From: Leptospira ilyithenensis
GTDB lineage: Bacteria; Spirochaetota; Leptospiria; Leptospirales; Leptospiraceae
DNA length: 64,000 nucleotides
Assembly (NCBI RefSeq): GCF_004771005.1
Contig: NZ_RQHV01000032.1
Span: 53,003-117,002 of the forward strand
Reading direction: 5' to 3'
The stretch's first letter is position 1. Each line of letters begins with the position of its first letter. The notes beneath the pieces were generated by a model that was given only the letters and a program-made list of their open reading frames with translations, did not search any database and was not told the DNA's origin. Made by a program: the position numbers and the translations under genes. Positions 7,988 through 15,000 of the stretch are shown piece after piece.

Positions 7988-8030
7988 TTGACAAAAAATT
8001 CGATCTGAAAATACTTAGGTAGATGCCTAA
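7988..8030 (+). promoter_or_regulatory. promoter and palindrome at the start of the second ArsR gene
   Basis: TTGACA (7988-7993) and AATACT (8010-8015), 16 bases apart, form a plausible promoter. TTAGG (8015-8019) and CCTAA (8026-8030) are inverted around TAGATG, so the palindrome covers the expected transcription start and the ATG at 8023. This position would let a bound repressor block both transcription start and translation. Recognition by the ArsR encoded here is inferred. Confidence 0.5.
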
Positions 8031-8361
8031 CAATTCTACTGCCATTAACGCAGTTTTTCATACTCTGGCTGACCCTACTCGCCGTGCCGTAATAGAACGG
8101 CTCAGTGAAGGGCCGGCAGCGGTAGGAGAACTGGCAAAGTCGTTTAATATGGCGTTACCATCTTTCATGCAACATCTATCGGTCATGGAAGAATGTATGT
8201 TGGTGCGATCCCATAAAACCGGAAGAGTCAGAATCTACCATCTTGTACCCAAACAGCTCAAACTGGCGGAACACTGGATGATAGAACAACGTTCGATCTG
8301 GGAAAAGCGGCTGAACCAACTTGATAATTATTTATTGAAACTAAAGGAGAAAGAAAAATGA
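8023..8361 (+). CDS. ArsR family transcriptional regulator (second module)
   Basis: This 112-residue winged-helix protein reads [19 protein letters not shown], then [19 protein letters not shown] as helix-turn-helix and [15 protein letters not shown] as wing. DPTRR and the following arrangement are typical of the SdpR-like ArsR regulators that sit before AHSA1 genes. No metal-binding CxC motif is seen. The stop overlaps the next start (ATGA). The gene order is regulator then SRPBCC, the reverse of the neighbouring module at 7113-7899. Confidence 0.9.
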   Translation: MPNNSTAINAVFHTLADPTRRAVIERLSEGPAAVGELAKSFNMALPSFMQHLSVMEECMLVRSHKTGRVRIYHLVPKQLKLAEHWMIEQRSIWEKRLNQLDNYLLKLKEKEK

Positions 8362-8849
8362 ATCAGATACAGTTAAATCCAAAACTTGATCTTGTCTTGG
8401 AAAGAATTGTCGACGTTCCAAGAGAATTGGTATGGGCTGCGTGGACCACACCGGAACATATCAAACAATGGTTTACCCCTGTGCCATGGCAGACTGTGGA
8501 TTGTAAAATCGATCTACGTCCGGGTGGAATGTTTTTCACCGTTATGCGATCTCCGGAAGGACAGGATTATCCGAATACAGGTTGTTATCTGGAAGTCATT
8601 CAAAACGAAAGGCTAACTTGGACAGACAGACTTTCACCGGGCTTCCGCCCTTCTTCGAACAGCATAAATGATCATCCTTTCTTTGTTACGGCAAGCATTA
8701 CGTTAGAGCCACACGCAAACGGATGTAAATACAATGCAACGGTCATGCATAGTGATGAGGAAAGTCGAAAAAAACATGAAGAGATGGGCTTCCACGAAGG
8801 ATGGGGCACCGTTCTTGACCAGCTTGTTGCATTTGTTAAAAAAAAGTAA
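8358..8849 (+). CDS. SRPBCC/AHSA1-domain protein (second module)
   Basis: This 163-residue START-like protein reads [21 protein letters not shown] then [14 protein letters not shown], with [15 protein letters not shown], all standard for AHSA1-type SRPBCC proteins related to glutathione-transferase-like or stress ligand-binding members. [16 protein letters not shown] closes the fold with the usual long C-terminal helix. It is translationally coupled to the ArsR gene through an ATGA overlap. The ligand is unknown. Although it belongs to the same superfamily as the 7113 gene, the two differ clearly in sequence. Confidence 0.87.
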   Translation: MNQIQLNPKLDLVLERIVDVPRELVWAAWTTPEHIKQWFTPVPWQTVDCKIDLRPGGMFFTVMRSPEGQDYPNTGCYLEVIQNERLTWTDRLSPGFRPSSNSINDHPFFVTASITLEPHANGCKYNATVMHSDEESRKKHEEMGFHEGWGTVLDQLVAFVKKK

Positions 8850-8912
8850 ACTTATCAACAATATCGGCAGATATGTAAGGTTCTGTTGATATATGACATG
8901 AAGAGCAACTTG

Positions 8913-8934
8913 TATTATTTTAACTAAAATAATA
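8913..8934. promoter_or_regulatory. AT-rich perfect palindrome upstream of the RibD-like gene
   Basis: TATTATTTTA (8913-8922) and TAAAATAATA (8925-8934) are a perfect 10-base inverted repeat around AC, 18 bases upstream of the start at 8953. A second pair, TATCAACA (8853-8860) and TGTTGATA (8884-8891), lies just upstream and could be the terminator of the SRPBCC operon. The AT-rich repeat has the size of a repressor operator, but the cognate regulator is not evident. Confidence 0.4.
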
Positions 8935-8952
8935 TTAACAAGGGATATTAAA

Positions 8953-9487
8953 GTGAGAAAACTAAAGCTACAATTACAAATGAGCGTTGACGGATACATT
9001 GCAGGACCGAACGGAGAAATGGACTGGATGGTATGGGATTGGGACGATGAACTGAAAGCATATGTAACAGGAATAACGGAACCTGTCGACTGCATAGTTC
9101 TCGGACGAACACTTGCGCAAGGTTTCATCCCACATTGGGCTTCCAATCCGAAAGAAGAAGGCGCCGACAAAATGAATCAAACGGCAAAAGTTGTTTTTAC
9201 CAAAACACTTGAAACTTCCGAATGGGACAATACCGTTCGGGCAAAAGGTGACCTTACCGAAGAAATCACCAAACTAAAAAAACAAGATGGAAAAGATATC
9301 ATTGCGTACGGCGGCGGAACCTTCGTATCGGCTCTTATCAAACAAGGACTGATTGACGCTTCATTTGTTTATTAACTCAAACGCAATTGGCAACGGAATA
9401 CTGCCACTGACAATTTCTTTTCCAAACATATCCCGCATAGAAACGAATAATCGTAGTTATGTGAATCTAGAATACCACGGGATATAA
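8953..9487 (+). pseudogene. RibD-C/dihydrofolate-reductase-like protein, frameshifted
   Basis: The first frame encodes 140 residues of a RibD C-terminal-like reductase: LQMSVDGYIAGPNGEMDW, CIVLGRTLAQGF and IIAYGGGTFVSALI. It stops at 9375 after LIDASFVY. The next frame continues the family pattern at once with LHLFINSNAIGNG and runs to TAA at 9485-9487. A loss of two bases or gain of one near 9358 explains this. The tail after that point is poorly conserved, so the gene looks truly decayed. Intact family members are around 175-190 residues. Start at the GTG of 8953. Confidence 0.75.
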
Positions 9488-9515
9488 ATGAATCTCAAAT
9501 GCAATGAGCACGATC

Positions 9516-9840
9516 TCAAAGCATAAAACCTCCGGAAATCTCGATATCTTGAGCAGTAACCCAAGCAAAGTCATCAGATAACAAATGTACAATGACTTTA
9601 GCGATATCCTCTGGCTTGGCAATTCTGCCAAGTGCAGTCTGTTCAGCCAAAGGTTTAATGTATTCAGGATGTTTATCAAATGCCCCATCACCAAAATTAC
9701 TGTGAACAGGCCCGGGAGAAACTGCATTCACCCGAATTTGCCGAGAGGAGCAAGTTCTTTGGCCAAATAACGACTCCAAGTCGACAACGCGGCCTTTAAT
9801 GATCCATAAGCGGAATATCCCGGAGGTGTTATGGAACTTG
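9516..9840 (-). pseudogene. short-chain dehydrogenase remnant, 5' end deleted and frameshifted
   Basis: Reading leftward, one frame gives ITPPGYSAYGSLKAALSTW with the catalytic Tyr-x3-Lys, then RYLAKELAPLGK. A frame change of one base follows (an AAA run restored to AAAA would fix it), and IRVNAVSPGPV through GRIAKPEDIAKVIVHLLSDD to EISGGF completes a classical SDR C-terminus. The NAD-binding N-terminal half is absent. It breaks off at about 9840, exactly where the oppositely oriented AraC remnant begins. Confidence 0.75.
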
Positions 9841-9841
9841 A

Positions 9842-10261
9842 ATACTTTATAGAGTCCTTCTTGGTCCGCAAGGGTGGCGCTTAAAACAGCTCTGCCTGGT
9901 AAAGAAAGGTCCGAGTATAAATCAGGCGATTCAGTGGATTCAGAAAAATTACACCAAGCCGATGGAAATAAAAAGAATGGCTGCAAAGTCCGCCATTAGT
10001 GTTACTACGTTTCACCGCCAATTCAAACAGATAACCGGCTTAAGTCCCGTTCAGTTTCAAAAGCAATTGAGGTTACTTGAAGCGAGAAAGCTTTTGGTTT
10101 TCAGCGGTTATTCCGTGTTACATGCAGCTTTTGAAGTTGGCTACGAAAGTGTATCGCAATTTAATCGAGAGTATTCCAGGTTCTTTGGCGCCCCACCTGC
10201 CAGAGATGCTTCGAGTTTGAGACAAATGGAAAGTATAAGACAGGAAATGACATCCGGTTAG
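9842..10261 (+). pseudogene. AraC family regulator remnant, N-terminal domain deleted
   Basis: From 9842 an uninterrupted frame reads ILYRVLLGPQGWRLKQL, INQAIQWIQKNYTKPMEIK, then VTTFHRQFKQITGLSPVQFQ and VLHAAFEVGYESVSQFNRE, the complete tail and both helix-turn-helix units of the AraC_N-type AraC regulators. The usual 130-150 residue N-terminal ligand domain is missing, with a TGA directly before 9842. An internal ATG at 9962 could still make a 99-residue DNA-binding fragment, but no ribosome site is evident. AraC regulators of this type are typically divergent from an SDR or oxidoreductase gene. Confidence 0.8.
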
Positions 10262-10303
10262 ACTCATCCGATCGTATGATATATGATAACCAAGCCATTT
10301 CCA

Positions 10304-10690
10304 TTACTTGAGGTAGGGAAGTAGAAATTTCGCTTCCAAATAAGCCAAGCCGATAACATAAATCCCTTCAAAACCAAGCTGAGAGAGACCATAGATAGAA
10401 GAAATATTTTGCAGATACCAGATTTGAGTGAAACAATGTCCGGCCCAAAGACAGTTGGCCAGAATTAAAATAATCACATTTTCTTTTAGTATGAAATTCC
10501 CCGATAGCAGTCGAATACTAATGAATCCCGAATAACATCCGTACATAATATTAATAAAACCCATAAACAAAGTAAGCTCATCGGGCCACTGATACCAATC
10601 GGAAATCTTTGAGGATAACGCTAATGTAAAGAGACCGGCGATTAACGCTGAAATCGAATCTGTCAATATGATGAGTTTTTGGTTTTTCAT
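10304..10690 (-). CDS. small membrane protein, four predicted helices
   Basis: This 128-residue protein has four hydrophobic stretches (about residues 8-27, 40-62, 70-90 and 105-123) and no signal cleavage site. Acidic and aromatic residues lie at loop edges (WYQWPDELTLFMG). I do not recognise a family. It lies in a region full of broken genes but is itself uninterrupted. No operon partner is visible. Start at ATG 10688-10690. Confidence 0.5.
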   Translation of the reverse strand: MKNQKLIILTDSISALIAGLFTLALSSKISDWYQWPDELTLFMGFINIMYGCYSGFISIRLLSGNFILKENVIILILANCLWAGHCFTQIWYLQNISSIYGLSQLGFEGIYVIGLAYLEAKFLLPYLK

Positions 10691-10697
10691 AAGTTAA

Positions 10698-10860
10698 TTA
10701 GTGTTTCAATGTCGAGAAAGTATTGGCGATCCCTTCCAATACTTTGAATTTTTCTTGAGTAAAATTGTTTTTGTTGTAATCATCCGCAAATTTACCCGAT
10801 TTAACAATGACAGCGGAAGTTTGAAAAATCAATTCTTTAAAAAAAGCATAAATTTATCAA
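10698..10860 (-). pseudogene. possible 3' remnant of an unknown gene
   Basis: On the minus strand about 50 codons are open from a stop near 10863 to TAA at 10698-10700, including KSGKFADDYNKNNFTQEKF and ending IANTFSTLKH. The composition looks like real protein, but there is no start codon with a ribosome site and I recognise no family. It overlaps the beginning of the RelE-like remnant on the other strand by a few codons. It could be chance. Confidence 0.25.
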
Positions 10861-11017
10861 TCCTTACTTCGGATCAAATATTAAGAAACTAAAAGGAAAT
10901 TTTGAGGGAATCTATAGATATCGAATTGGTAAATTTAGGCTATTTTATATAATTAAAGATAAAGAATTAATTGTTATCTTTATCGATGTAGACTTGAGAA
11001 AAGACAGCTATAAATAA
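10841..11017 (+). pseudogene. RelE/ParE-type toxin remnant (C-terminal part)
   Basis: From 10841 to TAA at 11015-11017 the frame reads NIKKLKGNFEGIYRYRIG then KFRLFYIIKDKELIVIF and IDVDLRKDSYK. This is the conserved C-terminal strand pattern of RelE/ParE toxins: KLKG, YRYRIG, R-L-x-Y and a final histidine or arginine-lysine segment. The first 30 or so residues of the toxin are lacking, as is any antitoxin gene, and a stop codon lies just upstream at 10838. It is therefore an inactive relic. Confidence 0.7.
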
Positions 11018-11023
11018 TTTGCC

Positions 11024-11041
11024 ATACCAACTAATTGGTAT
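11024..11041. other. short inverted repeat after the toxin remnant
   Basis: ATACCAA (11024-11030) and TTGGTAT (11035-11041) form a perfect seven-base inverted repeat around CTAA, just past the toxin stop and ten bases before the end of the SWIM reading on the other strand. There is no clear T-run, so either a weak terminator or an operator of the lost toxin-antitoxin locus is possible. Confidence 0.3.
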
Positions 11042-11050
11042 AATGTTAAT

Positions 11051-12288
11051 CTACAGGGAAGTCAAACTTTTATAATCCGGTCGGAAAGATTCTTTTGCAA
11101 TAGCAAATGCAGCTTGTTTGTCACCTTGTTTCTCCTTCAAAGAAAGAAGAGTGTCTTTCCAATTTGCGACTACTCCCAATGGTGTTTCGGAGCGAGTGCA
11201 ATGCCTTCCTGAATCAGTTTTTCTGCCTCCGAAAATGCTCCCTCATTGATTTTTTTATTTATAAATATTTTTCTTACCTCAGGGATTTTCATATATCCTT
11301 TAAGAAACTCAAAACCTTCATTTTGTTTATTTAAAATATCATAAATTTTAAATATTCTAATAACCGAATAGGAAACCCTATAAGAATCCGAATCATATTT
11401 CGCTATTTCGTTTTGCAATGTAAGCAGGATCTCGTTTGCCTGATTGGAAGAAGACCCCAACTCCAAAGCCAGATCGATAAAATATTCCCAAAAATCAGAA
11501 GAAGAGGACGTATAACTTTTATAAAATGAAATGGATTCCTGGACAACGGCTTCTTTCCGTTCAGGCCATTTTCCTGCAACGTCTCTGAATAAGGAGACGG
11601 CTTCCGACAAAAAAGAAAGAATACTTCCATTGGAATCATCCATGTTTTGTATAAGCTCGGGCAAAATATTCAGGATCGATCCGGCGGTAATCAAAGTTTC
11701 TTCCGGTTGGAAAGGAATCAATGTTCTACCTTTCATCAAAAGCAAATTCATTTCCCTTTCCAAAGAAAAACTGGAACGATAGTCAATAAATCCGTGCCTA
11801 TCCTTATGGGAACGAACGATGTTGTTTATTTCCTTTTTATAAGCGAATTTTAAACTAACAAAAACATCTTTAGTCCGTTGGGGTTTCGCAATGTCAGGAA
11901 CTGAACGATCCGATAAGAATTTTTCCAGTACAATCTTTCTAAGCTCTTCTATTGTCAGGTTTTGAATTCTATCCTCTATTGATTGTCTCATTTTTTTATC
12001 GATCGCAAGCAAAACGGCAACTCCGTGTTTGCAGTAAACATCTTGTTGATAAGGGCAAGTGCAGATAACGGAAGGTTTTGTTTTCGATTTCGTAGTATAA
12101 ACGGAAACTTTATAACTACTTGTGTTTCCTTGAACTTCAGCCGTATAGAATCCTTGATCCAACTCTTGTAAATCTTCAACGGCTCCTTTGTTAAATAGTT
12201 CCAATCCCCTTTGCAAAACTCCTTCATCTACTGAAGACTCATTCGCAAGGGCTTCTATAATGGCACGTATTTCAAGTAAGTTGGTCAT
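11051..12288 (-). pseudogene. SWIM zinc-finger protein, frameshifted close to the C-terminus
   Basis: The main frame (stop 11170-11172) encodes 372 residues. A SWIM zinc finger CTCx7CKH lies at residues 76-88, in VICTCPYQQDVYCKHG. The rest is helical, with TPR-like segments such as FSEAEKLIQEGIALAPKHHW. Beyond the stop, another frame continues with VVANWKDTLLSLKEKQGDK and AAFAIAKESFRPDY, ending TAG at 11051-11053. Adding one base to the CCC run at 11175-11177 (GGG to GGGG on the coding strand) restores HHWGVVANW. The protein may be functional if the frameshift is a sequencing artefact. SWIM proteins bind DNA or proteins, and the role here is unknown. Confidence 0.75.
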
Positions 12289-12294
12289 TTCCTT

Positions 12295-12459
12295 TTATGC
12301 GAATAAAAATTTGCCTTTGGGCTTCGGGATTTGTCTTCCTAATTGCGTAGCAGTTTCTATCCAATCATGAATCAAAATTTGAATATTCCGAAGCATCTCT
12401 TCTTGCGATTTAATAATTCTTCGATTTTCTCTAAAAAATTTTACTTTGTCAATACGTTT
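12295..12459 (-). pseudogene. HicB-like antitoxin remnant
   Basis: On the minus strand the open stretch ending at TAA 12295-12297 reads EEMLRNIQILIHDWIETAT then QLGRQIPKPKGKFLFA. This matches the end of HicB-type antitoxins, where an EALxNIxEAIxxWIETA helix is followed by GRxIPxPKG. The N-terminal beta sheet and DNA-binding tail are gone, no HicA gene is visible, and a TAG lies upstream at 12460-12462. It ends six bases before the SWIM gene start. Confidence 0.6.
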
Positions 12460-12590
12460 CTAACCTGCTTGACTTGATAAGCTTTTGCCAAATTTCCAAG
12501 AGGTTGCAAATTTAATATCCCGGAAACTTCCTCTTTCCAGAAAGAAAACGAAGGAGAAATTTTTATTGATAAATGTTTGTTATGCGGAAG

Positions 12591-12874
12591 ATGCCAAAGT
12601 AAGGGACAAAGAAATGTTCGCAATTTCTATGGAACGGGGAATTCATAATGGAACACTCGCAGTCTTCTTCGCACTTTCTCTTTTGAGACCTTATGAACTT
12701 GCACTACCTGTGGCAGTTTACAGTATATTTATGTTTGGTATCTTTACTATGATTCTGATCAAAAGAAACAAACCTGCGGCATTCAAACACCCATTATATA
12801 AGTTTGACGGGGCAACGCCGGAAATATATAGCTCGCTCGGAATCCCTAACGGATATTTGGGAAAAGAAAGTTGA
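12591..12874 (+). pseudogene. bile acid:sodium symporter (BASS) family remnant
   Basis: From about 12591 the frame reads VRDKEMFAISMERGIHNGTL and AVFFALSLLRPYELALPVAV, matching the penultimate helices of BASS/SBF transporters, where an E-x-G-x-Q/H-N motif precedes an LxxP(A/V)A helix. Only the last two or three helices remain of the usual nine or ten. The upstream bases do not continue the family in any frame, and the last 25 residues look foreign. It is the 3' scrap of a lost transporter gene. Confidence 0.6.
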
Positions 12875-12891
12875 TAGTTTTAGAGAATCAG

Positions 12892-12946
12892 TGCACCGCA
12901 CGACAACAGCCCCCTGGCGTATTTTACCAGGGAACGCCCGGGTGCA
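12892..12946. other. nested stem-loop in an intergenic stretch
   Basis: TGCACC (12892-12897) pairs with GGTGCA (12941-12946), and inside it CCCTGG (12912-12917) pairs with CCAGGG (12927-12932). This gives two coaxial stems in a GC-rich island within AT-rich surroundings. It lies 20 bases past the end (12966) of the minus-strand gene and could be its terminator or a small structured RNA. No family match is recognised. Confidence 0.35.
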
Positions 12947-12965
12947 GAAAACAAATAGAGAGCAA

Positions 12966-13151
12966 TTAAGGAGTTTCTTCCGTTGTTTTTTCTTCGGTTC
13001 CTGGATTTTCAGAAACTTCCGAAGTTGTTTCCGGATTTTCTTCCCCTGGAGTCGCAGGTTTACTTAACTTTTTCTGGCGCTTTTCTTCCTGTTTCTTCTT
13101 CTTAGCTATATCTTTCTGACGTTTTTCAAACGAATAGTTATTTTTGGCCAA
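12966..13151 (-). CDS. small basic/charged conserved protein
   Basis: This 61-residue protein begins MAKNNYSFEKRQKDIAKKKK and continues with a Lys/Glu-rich helix, then an acidic tail of Glu, Thr and Pro. The N-terminal pattern with FEKRQKE(L/I)AKKKK is shared by short proteins of many bacteria whose function is not established. The start is TTG at 13149-13151, preceded by AAAGGA eight or nine bases upstream. A nearby ATG is out of frame. The gene appears intact among broken neighbours. Confidence 0.7.
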   Translation of the reverse strand: MAKNNYSFEKRQKDIAKKKKQEEKRQKKLSKPATPGEENPETTSEVSENPGTEEKTTEETP

Positions 13152-13199
13152 TCTTTCATCCTTTATGTATCACTTGCAAAATCTTCATCTATAATCTGA

Positions 13200-13390
13200 T
13201 TAGACTGAGTATCTATAGCAAATTACCTTCGCTTTTTCCATAAATGCAAATGGCTTTTTATTTGATTTATAATAAATTTTAAATATTGGATTGTTTGGAG
13301 CTAAATTCCCGGAAAAAGGATGACTTTTATCAGGTAGTTTAACCATTTGAGCGGTCACAGGAATTGCCGAATCAGAATCCTAACTGCCCA
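13200..13390 (-). pseudogene. remnant of an unknown protein
   Basis: On the minus strand about 60 codons are open up to TAA at 13200-13202, including VTAQMVKLPDKSHPFSGN, NNPIFKIYYKSNKKPF and EKAKVICYRYSV. A TAG precedes the stretch and no start codon with ribosome site is seen, so this looks like the 3' end of a dead gene. The family is not recognised. It may belong to the same ancestral gene as the next remnant. Confidence 0.35.
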
Positions 13391-13413
13391 AAACCGGGAA
13401 AACAATATTCAAA

Positions 13414-13914
13414 TTATTTTAAATACAGTTCCAAACTTTCCAGCCCTTTACCGAACCAAATTGTTTTGTATTCTTTGGGAATGCCCCTATCCTTATAATT
13501 CTTAATCAATAGAAAGGAACCGTCTTTCTGAAATTCTATCACAGAAAACAAAGTCGATTCTTCGACTAACTCAGTTATATGCCCTCACTATCGCGGTATT
13601 CGCATTTGGGAATCCGATCATAGTGATAGATTTTAAAATTCTTTTTATCGATACGATTTCGGATGTGAAACCTTCGGCAACATCCGAACAATGCGGTTCT
13701 CTATCCTTCAACGGAAAACTCAGTTTTTTAATGTCTTGTTTTAAGAAATATAAATTATAATAGTCTTCATACCGCCCGATTTGAAACTTTTTCACAATTT
13801 TGGAAAACGGTTCCGATTCGGATTCCTCTTACTTAACAACACTCTCTATGTTCGGGCCGTTTGTCCCGCCAAACACAAGAAAGGAATCAGTTTCAGTTTG
13901 GTTTTCATAATCTT
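13414..13914 (-). pseudogene. unknown protein with one stop codon and one frameshift
   Basis: Reading leftward from about 13914: TETDSFLVFGGTNGPNIE, an in-frame TAA near 13831, then EESESEPFSKIVKKFQIG, RYEDYYNLYFLKQDIKKL and MIGFPNANTAIVR. A one-base frame change at a GGG run near 13575 leads to ITELVEESTLFSVIEFQK and IPKEYKTIWFGKGLESLELY, ending TAA at 13414-13416. Together these would make a protein of about 165 residues. I do not recognise it. It follows the lipoprotein gene ending at 13936 on the same strand. Confidence 0.5.
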
Positions 13915-13935
13915 CTTAATCATTTAGTAAACAGA

Positions 13936-14568
13936 TTAAAATGGGAATCTGATTTTGTCTTTTGCCAGTTTCAAGTCTAGATAGTTAAGCCGATCTAACA
14001 TTTTATTTTCATCGAATTGTACAATATACCTTCTCGTTTTTCTCCGATTTTTTTCGAATGCAGGCTGTTTGGGTGTGAGATTGAAATACTCATATTGCAT
14101 TGACTTTCCAACCGGGAGAGTTTCATTCTTTTTGTTTTTTCCGTTCTCCTGCGAATCATCGTAATTATAAAAAACAAGTATCTTTCCCGCAAAATGATTC
14201 AAATAAACTTCCTCTAGTTCAAATAAATTTTTGGTATACGGATTTTCGGATTCAACTACGAGGAAAAAAATATGTTTTGAAAAATCCCGATTGAATCGCA
14301 TTACGCGAACGGAATCCATTTGATTTTTCGGATCCTGGAGGATGAGATCGAGTTGTTTCTCCGAAACAATCCGATAAAGCTGGCAACGATTTCTTAAGAT
14401 AAGACTTTGTTTCTCATCTTCAATAAACGGATTTTTAATTTCATCGTCGGAAGAAACTCCAGGTGAGATGATACGAAAGGAAGAACAATTTATAAGTGCA
14501 AAAAACAAAATGATTTTTGCAAAACAAATCAAAGCAAAGGATAAATGGAACTGTAAACCCATACGCAA
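13936..14568 (-). CDS. putative lipoprotein of unknown function
   Basis: The protein has 210 residues with a hydrophobic N-terminus ending in a lipobox LINC (Cys28), so it is probably lipid-anchored. The mature part is charged, with pairs of aromatic and basic residues and a C-terminal KMLDRLNYLDLKLAKDK helix. No family is recognised. It follows the response regulator by 13 bases on the same strand and may be co-transcribed with the kinase and regulator, which would place it with a membrane signalling system. Confidence 0.6.
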   Translation of the reverse strand: MRMGLQFHLSFALICFAKIILFFALINCSSFRIISPGVSSDDEIKNPFIEDEKQSLILRNRCQLYRIVSEKQLDLILQDPKNQMDSVRVMRFNRDFSKHIFFLVVESENPYTKNLFELEEVYLNHFAGKILVFYNYDDSQENGKNKKNETLPVGKSMQYEYFNLTPKQPAFEKNRRKTRRYIVQFDENKMLDRLNYLDLKLAKDKIRFPF

Positions 14569-14581
14569 AAAAACATAAGAC

Positions 14582-14989
14582 TTACTTATTACAGCAAACT
14601 CTCACTGCTTCCATCAACTGAGCCGGGTCCCAAGGTTTTGGCAACACCGCATACGTTCCCGCTTCTTTTTTCACACGAGCCACCGCAGCTTCATCAATAT
14701 GACCTGTGATCATAATGGATTGGATCTTAGGATACTTTTTATGAATGGAAATCAAAAATTCATCCCCTTTGATACCCGGCATAAGCCAATCGGATAAAAT
14801 CAAAATCACATTTACACCTGTGCCAACTAACTCATCTATGACGACCAAAGCTTCGCCTGCATTAAGCGCCACTTCGTATTGAAACTCATTTCCGAATTGT
14901 TTCTTTAACTCTTGTTTCAGCGCAATCAGAATGATAGGTTCATCATCAACACATAGAATCGCGCTTTGTTCCAAAGTAGTATCCATCAA
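14582..14989 (-). CDS. single-domain response regulator (receiver only)
   Basis: This 135-residue receiver domain has acidic residues in ILCVDDEPI (Asp15-Asp16), the phospho-acceptor in [10 protein letters not shown] (about Asp67), Thr in SIMITGHID and Lys in VLPKPWD. No output domain follows. It starts 11 bases after the sensor kinase gene on the same strand, so the kinase is its probable phosphodonor. It could act by protein binding, as a phosphate shuttle or as a sink in a relay. Confidence 0.92.
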   Translation of the reverse strand: MMDTTLEQSAILCVDDEPIILIALKQELKKQFGNEFQYEVALNAGEALVVIDELVGTGVNVILILSDWLMPGIKGDEFLISIHKKYPKIQSIMITGHIDEAAVARVKKEAGTYAVLPKPWDPAQLMEAVRVCCNK

Positions 14990-15000
14990 TAAAAATCCTT

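Noticed and set aside
10701..10892. 63-codon plus-strand frame before the toxin remnant
   Set aside because: No family similarity; the toxin reading is in a different frame and starts after a stop.
12441..12623. Minus-strand 60-codon frame upstream of the HicB remnant
   Set aside because: Not in the frame of the HicB-like tail and without recognisable protein pattern.
12479..12648. Short plus-strand reading with several cysteines (KCLLCGRCQ)
   Set aside because: It follows a stop codon, has no start with ribosome site and overlaps the junction to the BASS remnant; taken as chance.
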